Assembly (NCBI GenBank): GCA_033296885.1
Contig: MU863977.1
Span: forward strand, 62,001-126,000
From: Triangularia verruculosa
Lineage: Eukaryota; Ascomycota; Sordariomycetes; Sordariales; Podosporaceae
DNA: 64,000 nucleotides
Direction: 5' to 3'
Under the pieces are notes generated by a model, which saw nothing but the letters and a program-made list of their open reading frames with translations, was not told where the DNA came from and searched no databases. The translations under genes were made by a program, and so were the position numbers. This document shows, piece after piece, positions 19,722 to 31,402 of this stretch (position 1 is the first letter of the stretch; each line of letters opens with the position of its first letter).

Positions 19722-22328
19722 TCACATGCCACGACCAAACAGGACGGGGTAACGGAAGAGCTTCTTCTTCCAGCCGCTGCCACTGCCCGAGACTACAGCC
19801 GGACTTTGGGATTTGCCTTTGATGACTGGGGCTTCAACCTCTGGCTTAGGCGTCGATGAAGACTCGGCAGCTGGAACTGAAACGGGGACGGGGAGGTTCT
19901 TGTTGCTGCTGGAAAACTTGGAGCGCGTCCGTGCGAGTGCGAGGTGGAGGGACGAGCTGGAACCTCTGCCCATGACGCCGTTCTTGAGGCTCCTGAGACT
20001 CTTCGCTCTGCTGGCCTTCGGGACGACGACTGGTACGGGCTGTGGCTGGTCAACGGTCGACGGAGCGGGCTCCGGCTCCGGCTCCTGCTCCTGCTTCGGC
20101 TCAACCGCCTGGGGCTCAGCGGGCCCAGGGGCGTCAGCAACGTTGGGAACTTTGTCGGCGTCCTCTTCGGTCGCCTCGGGGATGGTGTTCTCGACCTCCA
20201 CTTTTGGAGTGGGAGCGACTTCAGCGACTTCGGGCTGTATCACAAGAAAAAGGGGTTAGCACGAAAGCATCTTTCGGGTGTGACGTGACGCCGGGACAAA
20301 GCAACGCCAAAAGCAGAATACCGGAAAGAAAAAGAAGAAAAGGGCTGTACCTCTTTGGAAATCGAGGGCCCTTCCTGGGAGTCATGGGTGGCGGGGAAGA
20401 CTGACTTCTCCATCTGGTCCTTCTTGTCCTCCTCTTCTTGTTCCTTGGCGTCGTCGACAATGGGGCCAGAAACGGCCTCGAGAATCTCAGCTGGAAGCTC
20501 GAGCTTGCTTGGAAGCGCGGTGGTAGGCTTGGGTGAGGGAAGAAGCGCTGTCAGGGCTAGCTCGGATGCAGTTTCAGCCTCTTCCCTGATGGGCTCGGAG
20601 GAAGAGGTAGCCTCGGGGGCCTCATTGACCTCCTCCTTGGGCGCTTCCAGTTCGGCCTTGGTCTCGATGGAAGCAGCAGCGACGGTATCGAACTGATACC
20701 GCTGCTGATCATTGGCCTCAGTGATCTCATCTACCGGGAGAACATCCTGAGGAGGCGGGGTTGGGGGTACCTCCACCTCTACCACGGAGTGAGCGGGAAC
20801 CTCCTTGCTGGCGACAACCTGCTCGTGCTCCGAGGAAGTGTCAATTTCAGACCAGAAGCCAGAGTCGGCTTGCCTGAAGGCCGCACGAGGATTGACCTTG
20901 GGCTCGAAGGCGGGCATCTTGTCAGAGATGACGATGGGGACAGCTGAGATGGGTGTCTCCTGGAGGACCGGGAGAGCCCTGAACTCATCCGCCGGCTCGG
21001 GGTCCATGTCGATGTGCTTGCCGGAGTCGGCGCGCTCACGCTGCTTGGCAAGAGCCGGGATGGGCCCGGGTCTTTCGACCTCCTTTCCTTCCTCCTTCTC
21101 CTCCCTCTCCTCCCTCTCCTCGAGCACTGGGGCAAGCTGGACCGGCACTTCGGGCAAGTTCTCGGTTTGCACCTGCTCATGTGCCTTGACCTTGATCTCC
21201 TCGACCACCTCTCTGAAGGCCCCGCGGGCCAGCTCCTCATTCTCCACGACAGTGGGCGTTTCTGAGATGGGATCCAGCTCAAACACCGGCTTCGACTGTG
21301 CCAGGGGCTCTTCCATGTGCACTTGCTCTGAAGCGGCCATGGGCAGGATGGACAGGAAAGGCTCAGAAGACGCCTCGTTAGACGACTCAGCCTGGCCATC
21401 GGTGCCGCTCAGCTCATCTTGTGAGGGCCAGGGGATGGCTGTCTTGGTGCTCTTCCTGGAAGAGGGTGTTGGGAATGAGTCTTCCCTTGAGATGGTCCTT
21501 GACCTGAGGTCGATATTGGACATGGGAGTTCCCGGTGCCGGGGGAGGCGATGTTGCCCTTGAACTGGTGGGGGTGCTAGGCTGCTGAAGGCCTTGTGGCT
21601 GTGGAGCTGGCTGTGGCTTGGGGACATGGCTCTCACAAAGGATTTCGAGGACGGTGCGAAGCAGCACTCGATTGGGGGAGAGGATGCTGCTGATTTGATC
21701 TAGCAGGTCGGACTCTCGGAGAGCCTTGGCGTCCTTGAGATGAGGACGGATTCTTGCCCTTAAAAAATTCAAAAACCAGTCGTCATTGTCCGAGAGTGTT
21801 GGGTGGGCGTCCCTGGCCACCTCCAGCAGGGATGGGAGGGGCAGGCCATCGCCAAACCTTTCAATCTTGGCCTCGGCGAGCTTCATGAGGTCTGGGAGGT
21901 CATAGTGCTTCGCAGCGGCGTAGGCCTGGATGCTGGTCTTGAGCTCGGCAATCTGCCTTGGGAGGTCGTCGTCAGGTTTTGGCTTGAGGGTCTCGTAAGT
22001 GCCGGTGTGGAGGTAATGTACGAGGACGTGGCCAACGTCATCCGAGATCTCAGGAAGCTCAGGAAGGTTCTCCTCAAAGGCGGCGTGTAGCCTGGGGCTT
22101 CTGAGGAGGATGTCCTTGGGCAGCGCCAAGGGGCTTGCAAAAGGAACCGTGCAGGTGGGGCTTGCGTATGGTCTGCTTAGACAGGTTAGCCGTCAATGAA
22201 GCTCATGTGTAGATATACATATAGACGACTTACGAAGTCTCGGGGCGAGGATCAGTCTCGTGTCTGGGGAGACCAAGCTGGCCGTCGATTCCCTTCCTGG
22301 CAGCACCGCTCTTCTTTTTCCTGGCCAT
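19722..22328 (-). CDS. BTB/POZ-like domain protein with long disordered tail
   Basis: Three exons (22234-22328, 20351-22172, 19722-20234) give 809 aa. A basic start MARKKKSGAARKG leads into a BTB-like fold (PYASPTCTVPFASPLALPKD then ILLRSPRLHAAFEENLPE and VLVHYLHTGTYETL, residues about 33-95), as in fungal BTB proteins that bind partner or adaptor proteins. A helical region (to about residue 210) follows, then about 550 residues of Pro/Glu/Ser/Ala-rich, probably disordered sequence with acidic repeats (EEREEREEKEEGKEVE). A basic C-terminal patch contains SLRSLKNGVMGRGSSSS and WKKKLFRYPVLFGRG. The function of this fungal class is not established. The stop is followed within a few bases by coding-like sequence in another frame (see 19155). 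Confidence 0.8.
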
Positions 22329-23679
22329 GGCAGAGCTGGTGAAGGTGGATATGATGATGAGGAGGAGGAGGAGGACAGCAAGGGTCAAGAAGGCAGCTCG
22401 GATGAGGCTCGATGGTTCTACTGTGAGGTGGAGGTCGAGGCTGGAGAGATAAGTCTTCATTGCTCGCCAAAGACTCGACGGGGTTATCTCTTAAGTCTTT
22501 GGGCGGTGGGGCCGTGCCGGGGGACGACTCCATCTTAATGCTATACCGCTACTGCAGGGCTAGCTGGGGGGTTGGCAGCAGCGGTGCATCTCGACTCGCG
22601 ATTTGCTGGATTGGGCCTCTTGATGAGCTGTCAGCGCTCACTATCCCCAATCGGAAGCGGGCGCTCCAACCAGGAGGCACCAGGAGCCCCGTCTCTGGCC
22701 AGTCGCTTTGATAGGGCTGTCTGGGAACCATGTGAGTCCCCGACGTGGCCTGTCAATGCCTGTCGAACCCAATGTTTCACGGCCATCGACAGCCTGAGGG
22801 GGCCACGGTGGCACCCATGAGCTGCATGTGCCGTGTTGGGCAGTCTGGGCCGGTAGTAGTCGGCATTGGTGTTTTTGCTGGTTTGCACATCTGAGCATCG
22901 TGATTCTGGGGAAACTGGGGCTGGCCGGGGCATTTGGCGATTATCAGCATAACTGTGCAGTGCTAGCGCGTCTGTCAGTGTCTCTGCTGCCCCTCACTTC
23001 ACCTGACAATGGGGGGTTTCTATGGAGGGGCCGAGAGGGGTTGTCCGTCAGGTACGTGCCCTGGTTGCTTCCAGGGACCGGACTGATGATTGATGGCTGG
23101 AGTGGTGCCCAACCCAAGTTCCATCCACGGGCAGGCTCTGTGCGATGCCCGGTCAGGTGTAGTGCCCAACGACCTGACTGAGGGTTAGGGTCACCGCATC
23201 AATTGATGGTCGGAAGTGCAGGGCAATTGGGGATTCAATTGGGCATTGATTCTGCCGCGTCGTCGTCGCAGGGTTCGTGCATGGTGCATAAGGACCCAAC
23301 CAGACCCTGGCAGCTCAACGGCTGGACTCCATCGCCCCAGCATCTTTTTTCCGGTTTTTCTCTTTGCTCGCTCGAATTCCGAATTCAGCTCAAGACCAAA
23401 GTGTGGGGGACATGTTTGATAGTCGAGAGAGTGGCGGAAATGCTCCATATGGCTCCACTTCTGTTTCCAATTAGAATTTTACGCGGCTGTCGCGTGCTTT
23501 CTCTCTCTCCCGCGTTTCGTGTCAATGTCGACTCTGTCTGTACTTATTTTCATTCACCGCCCTTGATTGATTCGATCGCCTCCCTCCTACTGGACCGGGA
23601 ACAACAGCCAATAGCAAGCAACAATGGCCGCCCCTCACGCATCGTCTTTGAAGAAGGCCTGGAGAAGGATTTCCCCAAA
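22329..23679. other. divergent intergenic region, BTB gene/MYND gene
   Basis: 1.35 kb between divergent starts. It contains short tandem GAG/GGA repeats on the BTB side (22360-22375) and CT-rich leader sequence near 23500. A 19-codon upstream ORF starts at 23624 in a strong initiation context. No further gene recognised. Confidence 0.5.
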
Positions 23680-23683
23680 ATGA
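23624..23683 (+). other. upstream ORF overlapping the MYND start codon
   Basis: ATG in the context CAACAATGGCC, the best initiation context in this region, opens a 19-codon frame whose TGA overlaps the ATG at 23680 as ATGA. It may be a reinitiation-type upstream ORF. Alternatively it is the true N-terminus of the MYND protein, separated from it by a one-base frame break. Confidence 0.5.
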
Positions 23684-24392
23684 TAGCCAAACACTGCGAG
23701 ATCTGCCACCAAACCGACAGCCTCATGCGCTGCTCTGGCTGCAGTGTCTACTACTACTGCAACCGCGACCACCAGACAAAAGACTGGCCAACCCACAAAC
23801 CCACCTGCAAGCAGATCAGCGCCAAGCGCAAGGGTGTCCAGGCCGAGGAGGACAAGATCCGTGCTCACGGTGGCCTGCTTCCCTGGGACGACCCCAGCGT
23901 CAATGGTGTCTTCTCCAGCTTACCCCCGTCCTGGCTCTCTATCTGATCAAGTTCCGCCTGCCGCAAAACCTCAAGGGAATCAAACGCCTGCGAGAGGACA
24001 CGCCCCCCGGCAGCCCCGCCCCGACGAAGGAGGACATTCTGTCGGTCCTCAAGGGCAAGTATCAGTGCGTGGGCAACACGATCGACAACCAGCCCGTGGT
24101 CGACTTCTACAACAACGAGAGCTTGCTGGCCGAAAAGATGAACGATCTGCTCATGCAGATGACCCAACTCTACTACTCGGCAGACGACTATAACAAACAC
24201 ATCTGGGCGCTGATCACAGACCCCAGTGAGGAGGCCTTTGCTGCCCTCCCAACACCCTACACCCCTGGATCTTGGAATGAGGCCCAGATAGCCTTTGCGC
24301 ACCTGTATTCTGTCTGGGCTGAGAGCGTGGCTGCCGTGCCGGCCTTGAGAAAGGTTATTTGCAATGCAAAGGCTGCCGCCGCTGGAGCCTGA
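23680..24392 (+). pseudogene. MYND-type zinc finger protein gene with frame break(s)
   Basis: The first part, from ATG 23680, encodes a complete MYND finger: CEICHQTDSLMRCSGC, then YYYCNRDHQTKDWPTHKPTC, a protein-interaction module. The frame then stops at 23944 (reading SLPPSWLSI), while clear coding sequence resumes one frame over from about 23928 to the stop at 24392 (LALYLIKFRLPQNLKGIKRL, then YYSADDYNKHIWAL and the tail GSWNEAQIAFAHLYSVW). This tail resembles the C-terminal region of fungal MYND proteins (usual pattern: W..ALV.P, then YYSPGS.EEA). No intron of normal size with matching phase joins the frames; the break coincides with a C5 run at 23923-23927. Either a genuine one-base loss or a sequencing error. 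Called pseudogene provisionally. Confidence 0.6.
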
Positions 24393-24580
24393 AAAAAAGA
24401 GGAGTAACAGTCACTTGTTTGCATCTCGTGATCCCATGCAAAGCACCAGGGGGCAAGTCTGGATAGCTGAGCATACGTAACTAAACAAACAAACCCCTGT
24501 CTCCTGAGGTTGGTGAGGGGTTGGCCGAGGGCTGGTAGAGGGGTTGGGAACAAGGCCCAAGCACCAAGCACCAAAAAGAT

Positions 24581-24661
24581 CGTCGCCTGCAGGATTCGAA
24601 CCTACGCTCCCGAAGGAACGCCCTTAGCAGGGGCGCGCGTTAACCACTCCGCCAAAGCGAC
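24581..24661 (-). tRNA. tRNA-Ser(GCU)
   Basis: On the minus strand an 81-nt cloverleaf can be drawn. The acceptor stem GTCGCTT pairs with AGGCGAC (one G-T pair), the D arm is GGCGGAGTGGTTAACGC, and the anticodon stem CGCCC/GGGCG has loop CTGCTAA with anticodon GCT. The variable arm is long (TTCCTTCGGGAGC, class II) and the T loop is TTCGAAT. The long variable arm and anticodon agree on serine (AGC/AGU codons). No intron is present; the CCA end is not encoded, as expected in eukaryotes. Confidence 0.95.
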
Positions 24662-24831
24662 TTGTGAGAGTGTGTCGGAATCTGGCATCCTATAGCTACT
24701 AGGAACGGCCGTCCTTTCCATTCTCAGCCCCTTTTCGAAGCCATAATATCTCCGTCGGTGCAACCTATCTGGCTCTTTTGTTTTGTCATGGGTGTGCAAA
24801 TTATTGAGAGACTATTATTACATGTTTTCTT

Positions 24832-26475
24832 CTATGTATGGAAAAGACCTTGCCCTTTTCTGAGCTCCTCCATCATCAACTCCTTCAATATGCCGACCCC
24901 TTCCTCCCTGTCATGCTGAGAAGTGATATCCAGCCCCCAGGCTGACAGAAAGGGAGCTTCGCCTCGGTAGTTACGATGGAGCCACATGCGCTCCTGGCGC
25001 GAATATCTTCCTGTCGTGGAACCGATAGGTGACACTGGTGTCAGCACACAAGACTCAGATAGGGTGTGTGAATGTGGAGGTGGGCGAGCGTGAGCCGACG
25101 AGTCTTTTCTGGAGGGAAAATGCTTGCCAGTACTGCTGGCCGTCGACCGCGTGATGGTGACAGCCATTGCTGTGCTGCCACTTGCACTGTCTGGTGTCGG
25201 AGGCGGCGTTCCTAGCCCCGGCATGGCGGCGTACACGGTGTTTGGAAGAATGGACCCAGCGTCGGCTTCTTTCTGCTGGGATACCGCGACGTGCAAGGAC
25301 ACTTGGTCGGGTTTTTTGTCATCCTCTGCCGGCAGCGGGGGAGAATCCAACACGATCTTTCCCATGAACTTTTCAACATCTGCAGACTCGGTGGATGCGT
25401 GGACGTATGCCCTTTGGTTTTGAGTCGGCAGGCCTGGAAGTGCTTTCCATTTGGAGTCTTTTCGCGTTAGTGACTTTGGTGGCTCATCTTTGCGCTCCAG
25501 GGAGGGAACACGAAGAGGAAGGGGACGAAGGTCAATCTCTCTGTTGGGCGGGCGTGGCCTTGATAGGGGTGGATGCCTCGTTGGTGGCTTGGTCGACAAT
25601 CCGGGGGGCTCGGGATCTTGCGAGTAAAAGTCAAGCCACTGAGTGCGTCGACTGTCGGCTGAGGGTGTTCGACTTCGTTGTGCCGCCCCCGTTCCGGTGC
25701 TCGGAGCGTCCTCCACGCGGCCACCACCAAGATGCATAATCTTTGGCCAAGTCACAGACGGGTCTATATCTGCATTCCTCGAGGATACTTCACTGTTAAT
25801 TCGTCCTCCTGTCAGCGATTTCATTCCGTCCAGTAGCGAGTTTAATGATTGAAAACCGGTGGTGGCCTACCCGCTGCTGTTGGATCGTTTTACCCAGTTG
25901 CGTATCCTGAGGCTTGTCTTCTTGGTAACAGACACTCTCATTGAGACCGATCGTCCTGGCTGGCTTAAGGGCATTTCCTTGGCGTTTTTATTCGTTGGCT
26001 TGACGGTAAACATCATGACTTCGGCTGCCGGCCCGGCCATGGCTGGCGTTGTCGGCCCAGAATGAGCTTCATTGATGGTCTCCATGGGCTCTTGGTTTAT
26101 TATGGTGTATCGACTTTCAAAGTGTGTAAGGGATTCACCAAAAACGAGCGGGCCGACCACAATGTGATGGGTGCCTGCAATATATCCGGCCAGGATTTGT
26201 TGCCCGCTTTTTTCCGTGGGTGTGGGTGAACCACCGGTCGGTCCGAAAAATGAAAAAGAATCACCAGTCAAGTCCGACTGTTGCGTCACCTTGCTTTTGG
26301 TGTGGATTCGATGCTTCGGAGGTGCGATGTCAGGGGGTGGTTGGCGGCCAATCCCTTGCATCGAACAAGAAAAACACAAAACACCAATGTGAACTCGACC
26401 AATCACAGCCCGTTCAGCTTGGTTCAAACGCTCTGACAAGACATTCCAATCCCGCCTCCTTGCGTACAAATCCAT
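24832..26475 (-). CDS. conserved-looking fungal hypothetical protein, mostly disordered
   Basis: Two exons (25871-26475 and 24832-25792), in phase, give up to 521 aa. Most of the chain is Pro/Ser/Arg-rich and probably disordered (RHPPLSRPRPPNREIDLRP, SRTPSADSRRTQW). The C-terminal segment looks folded and constrained: QERMWLHRNYRGEAPFL, SAWGLDI, then an acidic helix EEGVGILKELMMEELRKGQG. The region GYIAGTHHIVVGPLVFGESL in exon 1 is hydrophobic. The ATG at 26475 gives the longest frame; the ATG at 26361 (MQGIGRQPPPDIAPPKHR) is a good alternative because the 38 residues before it are unremarkable. Function not recognised. Confidence 0.65.
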
Positions 26476-26592
26476 GGGGCGCTCGTTGATTTGAACTTCA
26501 TCAGGTCATCGCTATCATTTTTGTCTATCCAAGTACCCTAAATCTACCCTCTATATCATCAACCATAAGCCAACCTCTTATTCGGCACCCCT

Positions 26593-28029
26593 TCAATCAC
26601 AGTTGATTTCCACAATTTTACTCTTGGGCAGGTTTTCGGTTTCATCCAAAACCTTGACAAACCGGTCCCTGATAGCCTCAAGCTTGTCATCCGCGGCTTG
26701 GGCTTTGCCCATGTGCTCCATCGCAGCAAAGATGACGCTCTCCATCAGGCGAAGGGCGAGCTCACCGGCCTTGTCATGGTTGTAAAAGGCCGGGGTTTCG
26801 TTCACCTCCAACAACCACACCCTTCCGTTGTCATCGACCAAGAAGTCGGCAGCAAATAGCTCGAACGACTTGTTCACCGTGTTGAACTTGTCGGCCATGG
26901 TGTGGGCAGCGGCCTTGAACAGTTCCGCAGTCACATCGCAGATTTGGTCCCAAACGCTTTCCTTCCATCCATCTGCCAAGAGCTTCTCAGGGACAGCGTC
27001 AGACCAAAAGTCTCTCATGGACTCGTTGCTGACAAACTCGTCCTCATCCTGCAAAGCCGTGTTGGTAAGGCTAGACCGCAAGCTTGGGTTCTCCCATGGC
27101 GGCTGATAGTCCTCGCAAGCCAAAAGGGCGAGCAGCTCGCGGAAGACGTGAACCTTCAGACGACCCATGGCCAGAACATATGCCCTGACATGCCACTTCT
27201 TGCCCTCCACTGGCGGGATGCGGACAATGTATTGCTGTGCAACAAACTCCCGCATCTGGGCCGAAGGAATGCGTCCATCCTTCTTGAAGACGTACTGCAC
27301 TCGTTTCTGGTCGCCCCTGCCCTCAGCCTGTGCCTTCTTGTCGTCCAGCCCGAGTCCGCTGACAGTGGTGACCAAAGCGTCCAGCGAATTCAAAGCAGGC
27401 AGCGACAAAGAGACGCCATTCTTTTCCTTCTCGGCCACTGCCCCCTCCTCCTCCTTTTCTTCTTCTTCTTCTTCTTCGTCGTCATCAGTGTACTCATACT
27501 CGGCTAGTTCCAAATGGCTAGCCAATTCCTCCACTGTACTGAAAATTCGGATTCCCGCACCGCAATCGATCAGCGCTGGCTTCAAAATCCACCAGTCCCT
27601 CTCCTTTGGCTCACGATCTTCGTTCTGCTCCAGCGAGTACAGCAGGCTGAGATCGTCAGCGGCGGTAAGAGATTCGTCAACGAACTCGGCATAGTCGAGC
27701 GAGAGCCGCACCGTGATGGGGACATGGTCAGGCAGCTTGCTCTGGGGCCTCTTTGCTCTCCAAAAATCAACTACCCTGGCGAGGTAGTCCTTCCTGGCCA
27801 AAGCGTCGCTGGATGGGTAGGCATTGATCAGCCCGTTTTTGGAGTTGTTGATGATGGCAAAGTTGCCCCCAATCTCCCAGCCGTCGAGAAACTGAAACGA
27901 TTCCTCGAGAGGCCCCTCGGGGAAGTCCTCAAAGCTGTCATAAAAGATGGCGTCGGGAACGTAGTCGAGGATGTACTTGCGAAGATGGGGGTTGAGCCAA
28001 CGGCTGGATCCGTTGATAAAGACGTGCAT
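26593..28029 (-). CDS. tubulin-tyrosine ligase (TTL) domain protein
   Basis: Intronless, 478 aa, ATP-grasp fold of the TTL family. Evidence is the nucleotide-binding lysine strand in ERDWWILKPALIDCGAGIRI, the block QQYIVRIPPVEGKKWHVRAY, and the metal-binding end motif AADFLVDDNGRVWLLEVNE. The N-terminal SurE/Rossmann-like start MHVFINGSSRWLNPHL matches the short yeast/fungal TTL-like (Pby1-type) proteins rather than animal tubulin ligases, so the true substrate may not be tubulin. An acidic insert DDDEEEEEEEKEEEG (residues about 190-205), encoded by a TTC microsatellite on the plus strand, interrupts the domain. The ATG at 28029 is the first in frame. Confidence 0.88.
   Translation of the reverse strand: MHVFINGSSRWLNPHLRKYILDYVPDAIFYDSFEDFPEGPLEESFQFLDGWEIGGNFAIINNSKNGLINAYPSSDALARKDYLARVVDFWRAKRPQSKLPDHVPITVRLSLDYAEFVDESLTAADDLSLLYSLEQNEDREPKERDWWILKPALIDCGAGIRIFSTVEELASHLELAEYEYTDDDEEEEEEEKEEEGAVAEKEKNGVSLSLPALNSLDALVTTVSGLGLDDKKAQAEGRGDQKRVQYVFKKDGRIPSAQMREFVAQQYIVRIPPVEGKKWHVRAYVLAMGRLKVHVFRELLALLACEDYQPPWENPSLRSSLTNTALQDEDEFVSNESMRDFWSDAVPEKLLADGWKESVWDQICDVTAELFKAAAHTMADKFNTVNKSFELFAADFLVDDNGRVWLLEVNETPAFYNHDKAGELALRLMESVIFAAMEHMGKAQAADDKLEAIRDRFVKVLDETENLPKSKIVEINCD
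27457..27477. repeat. (TTC)n trinucleotide repeat within the TTL gene
   Basis: About seven TTC units on the plus strand, encoding the poly-Glu tract of the minus-strand TTL protein. Likely length-variable between strains. Confidence 0.85.
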
Positions 28030-31000
28030 TTTGGTGTTCTGACTGTTTTTCACCTATCCTCTGTCTCAAGATGTTCCGGTACGAGATGAGCAGCGTTTCA
28101 GCGTGAAATCTTGCCCTTTTCCGCTTCTGGGGGCTGGATCACTTGAGGAGGGATGATCAGGCGTGCAGCCAGTTTGAATTCCATATGGTGGGTTTGTGTT
28201 GGTAAGGAGTGCCGCTGAGCTGCCATACACAGGTGGTGACGAAGCAGGAGGGACACAGGACGCTGAACCGGCGATATGGTCAAGAGAAAGGAACAAGCAG
28301 ACTTGGCTTGGACTGTATTCATTATATACCATTCTTCCTGTTCACATCGTCCTAAAAAGTCCTTCTCGACTCAAGGACTGAGTGAAACACCACAGTGGAT
28401 CAGAGCCAAGAAGTCGAGATGGCTACGCCAAGCCGGCTCGCCTTTTCGCGATGAGGGACATTACCTAACAAGCATCCGACCACAGGGTGGGCCTGGAATT
28501 ATCAACATTTAGATTGGACAGTGCATGATTTCGTCCACGTAATGTCGACAGCAGGATCCTGGCCATTGTGATGGTTGTTACATTTTGTGAAAAGCTTGCA
28601 GGCCACAAGAAAAACTCAAATAAGCTCACAATGTGTCAGCCAGCATACACGATGTCGAGACAAGCACGTGCTCCTCAAAGTTAAAAGTCATCAGGGATCA
28701 GGGGTTACCAGAAGACTAGAACCCTAACCCGTGCTATCTGGGGAAAGGGGTTGAAAAGGGGGGTTGAAGCGAATGTCAACAAACAAGTCATCCGGCAAAA
28801 TCAAGAGAGCAAGGCATCAGGTTAGCCGAATAAGTTGGAGAAGTTGCACAACTCATAGACTTTCAGCATTCTTTATTCAACAATCTATGGGGCGGGCTCC
28901 GCACATGAAAGAAGGGAGAAAAGCTGACGGGTACCGAGTACCTTAAGTTTTGGGTAAGGTGAGATGGAACCGGGCCAAGCAGTACTAGGAGTTCCTGTCG
29001 CAATAGGTGGTGCATGATGCATTTTTCACTACAAAGATCAACGCTAGGTATCCACTTCATATTGTCAACTACCGGCCTGGGATGTCTGGGGCTTGTACAT
29101 ACGACGAGATGGCCGGCTTCGAAGAACAGTTTGACAATAGCTGGATGAACATCTAGTGTTGCCTCTATGGCAAGATACAGCGCATTTTCATCATCGAAAG
29201 CGTTCTGTACGCAAACTCTAGTTGTCTCAAACTGAGCATTGACCCTGCGGGTTTTGGGGATGTTAATTGAGGAAGCCCAACAGCCACACCCATCCACAGG
29301 GATCAGACACCTGGGCAGTCTAGAACCAACCCCGCAACGTAACACCACCGCACAGCGCGAATGTCAAGGTCTGTTCGGTAGCAGGGGTAGAGTGTGATGT
29401 CGAAACTATATCGTAATTAAGGTCTGGCTCCGCTACAAGGTTTTTCCTTTGGCCGTTCAGGCACGTCTGAGACTTTTACGAAGATGTACCCCGGGTTGCA
29501 TGTGATTCAAAACTTCGATGGGCATCTACCCAGATACCCGCATCTGCTGCCAAATTCACTTTCATGGCCTTCTCATATTGCACGACAGATGTATTAAATT
29601 CTTCTTCCTGCCCATCCCCATCAATCAGCCGTCATCTTTTTGTGAAATCGTTCGATGTCAGTCTATCGAAAAAAGCTACCCAAGGTAGCTAGGTACCTTG
29701 CCCTATACACGTCACATGCTCCCGAGAAGCTTTTGTTGGGCATCGACCTCCCCCAGACAACGCCAACTGTCCGAGTTACACAGCCTTAAACCATGGGTTC
29801 GTCTCACTTTGGACTGCAATCCCCGCAAACTGTCGGCAGTTCCTGCATTGGGCCTCTTCCACCTCTTATGAGCCACCATCAACTTCGATGCGGCATTTTT
29901 ATCAGTGGATTAGACTGACATGGCAAAGTGTACGGAAGTCCTCTCGTTTTGACACTTGGCTTGCGCTGGAACCCGAATTACCGGAACTCTCTTCCCATCA
30001 GTAGTCTTCTCTTATGTCTCGAGAAGCCTTGAAGACTTGAAGAATGCTACTCAAGGAATTGATAGACTTGGCATGTTCTGGCTGGCGGCTTGCAAAGTGG
30101 GGAAACTCACTGCCTCCTGGGGAATAATGGGCTATGTAACCCGCTCCCCTCTTGATGCCTACCGTACGAGAAATCTGTCAAGACCATCATGCCTAAGCCA
30201 TTTCTGCCCATGCGTATAGAGAGGACCACAAGCTCCTCTGGATATTTGTGATAAGGAACTGGCCCATTAAATGGCTCGCGTTACAACCCTGTTACTGAAT
30301 ATCCCTTCTCGACTGTTCGTATCTGTTCTCAATGATACGGCCTAGGGCCTCCGAGTCGAATCTCGGGGAATGGCGGCTCGCTCGGTTCTTTATTTAACAG
30401 CATGGTTGACAAGATCACAGTCATCTATTTCGGGCTGTCTGAGCAATTTGATCCACCCTACTGATACAGAGCCACGTTGCAGGTAAGCAAGCTTCCTTTT
30501 ATCAATAAGATGAGCACATCAGACTTCCAGACTGTGCCCGTGTATCGATCTGCATCTGCAGTTCTTTGGTCATCGGCAAACATCTCGTCCAGTCAACCAT
30601 GGGGCCCTGCAGACAGGTACACACGTTACACCCACATGATGATAACTATCGTCATCGTTATGGCAGTTATACTACGGTATTTTCCAGGATTTTCATGGAC
30701 GCATACCTAGCCAGCCCACCATCACACCACCACGACGGGGTGAGCGATGGAGTGTCCGCCTCTTATGAAGCCCAATGCAACAAGTTCCTTGATTCTTCCC
30801 TTCGGATTTCCCAAAACAATCAGTCCGACCCCGGCAACACTGACGATCCAACAAAAAGATTCTTCTGGCTTCTTGGCGCGTCCATGACTGCCACATGATC
30901 TTCAACACATGTAGCTTGTGATTCACTCCCGCCATTAGGTCTACACAGTTACATAGGTCCGGAGTTCTGGCAGCTGTGTATTTTTCACGAGCCCAACAGT

Positions 31001-31402
31001 CATGTTTTGTTCTTCATTGAGTGGTAGAAACAAAATGGAAAAACGGGGAGTTGGGCATCCATAAATCGTTTTCGATGGTGATTGAATCTGGTTGTGGTGG
31101 CAGAACTCTTGTTCTTGGGTAAGGTAACCCTGTGGAAGTATAACTTGGGGCAGGTAACTATATCTTAAACATCTGTCAGTTCTGATAGATCTCGCTGCAG
31201 GGTCACAGCACAACATCAACGAGCCAGGAACAGCCTCTCCACACGCCCTAAGACCCAAAACAGTCTGCCGACGGCAAATAGGTACACACACCTTTGCCTG
31301 CCGCCGAATCTTTGATTCTACCATCGTCTACCTAACCCAGCACTAAAACCTCGTTTTACACAGCCTAACCCCCGTGATACTGTCGTCTTGGCTTGGTCGA
31401 AT
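28030..31402. other. gene-poor region
   Basis: 3.4 kb without a confident gene. Only short frames occur, more AT-rich than the surrounding genes, plus an ankyrin-like fragment at 28863-29348. The first 200 nt presumably hold the TTL promoter. No transposase, terminal repeat or RNA gene was recognised. Confidence 0.5.
28863..29348 (-). pseudogene. ankyrin-repeat-like gene fragment
   Basis: An isolated frame with a single ankyrin-like stretch, VNAQFETTRVCVQNAFDDEN followed by LYLAIEATLDVHPAIVKLFF and EAGH, in about residues 35-85. Flanking residues do not continue the repeat and no start or splice structure fits, so this looks like the remnant of an ankyrin protein gene rather than a working one. 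An unrecognised multi-exon gene cannot be excluded. Confidence 0.35.

Noticed and set aside
20805..21587. 260-codon frame opposite the BTB protein tail
   Set aside because: Antisense shadow of the Glu/Pro-rich disordered region; Ser/Leu-rich with no independent evidence.
23885..23930. Short intron to repair the MYND gene frame
   Set aside because: Phase-compatible donor/acceptor pairs here would leave an intron of about 20 nt, too short to splice, so a frame break is preferred.
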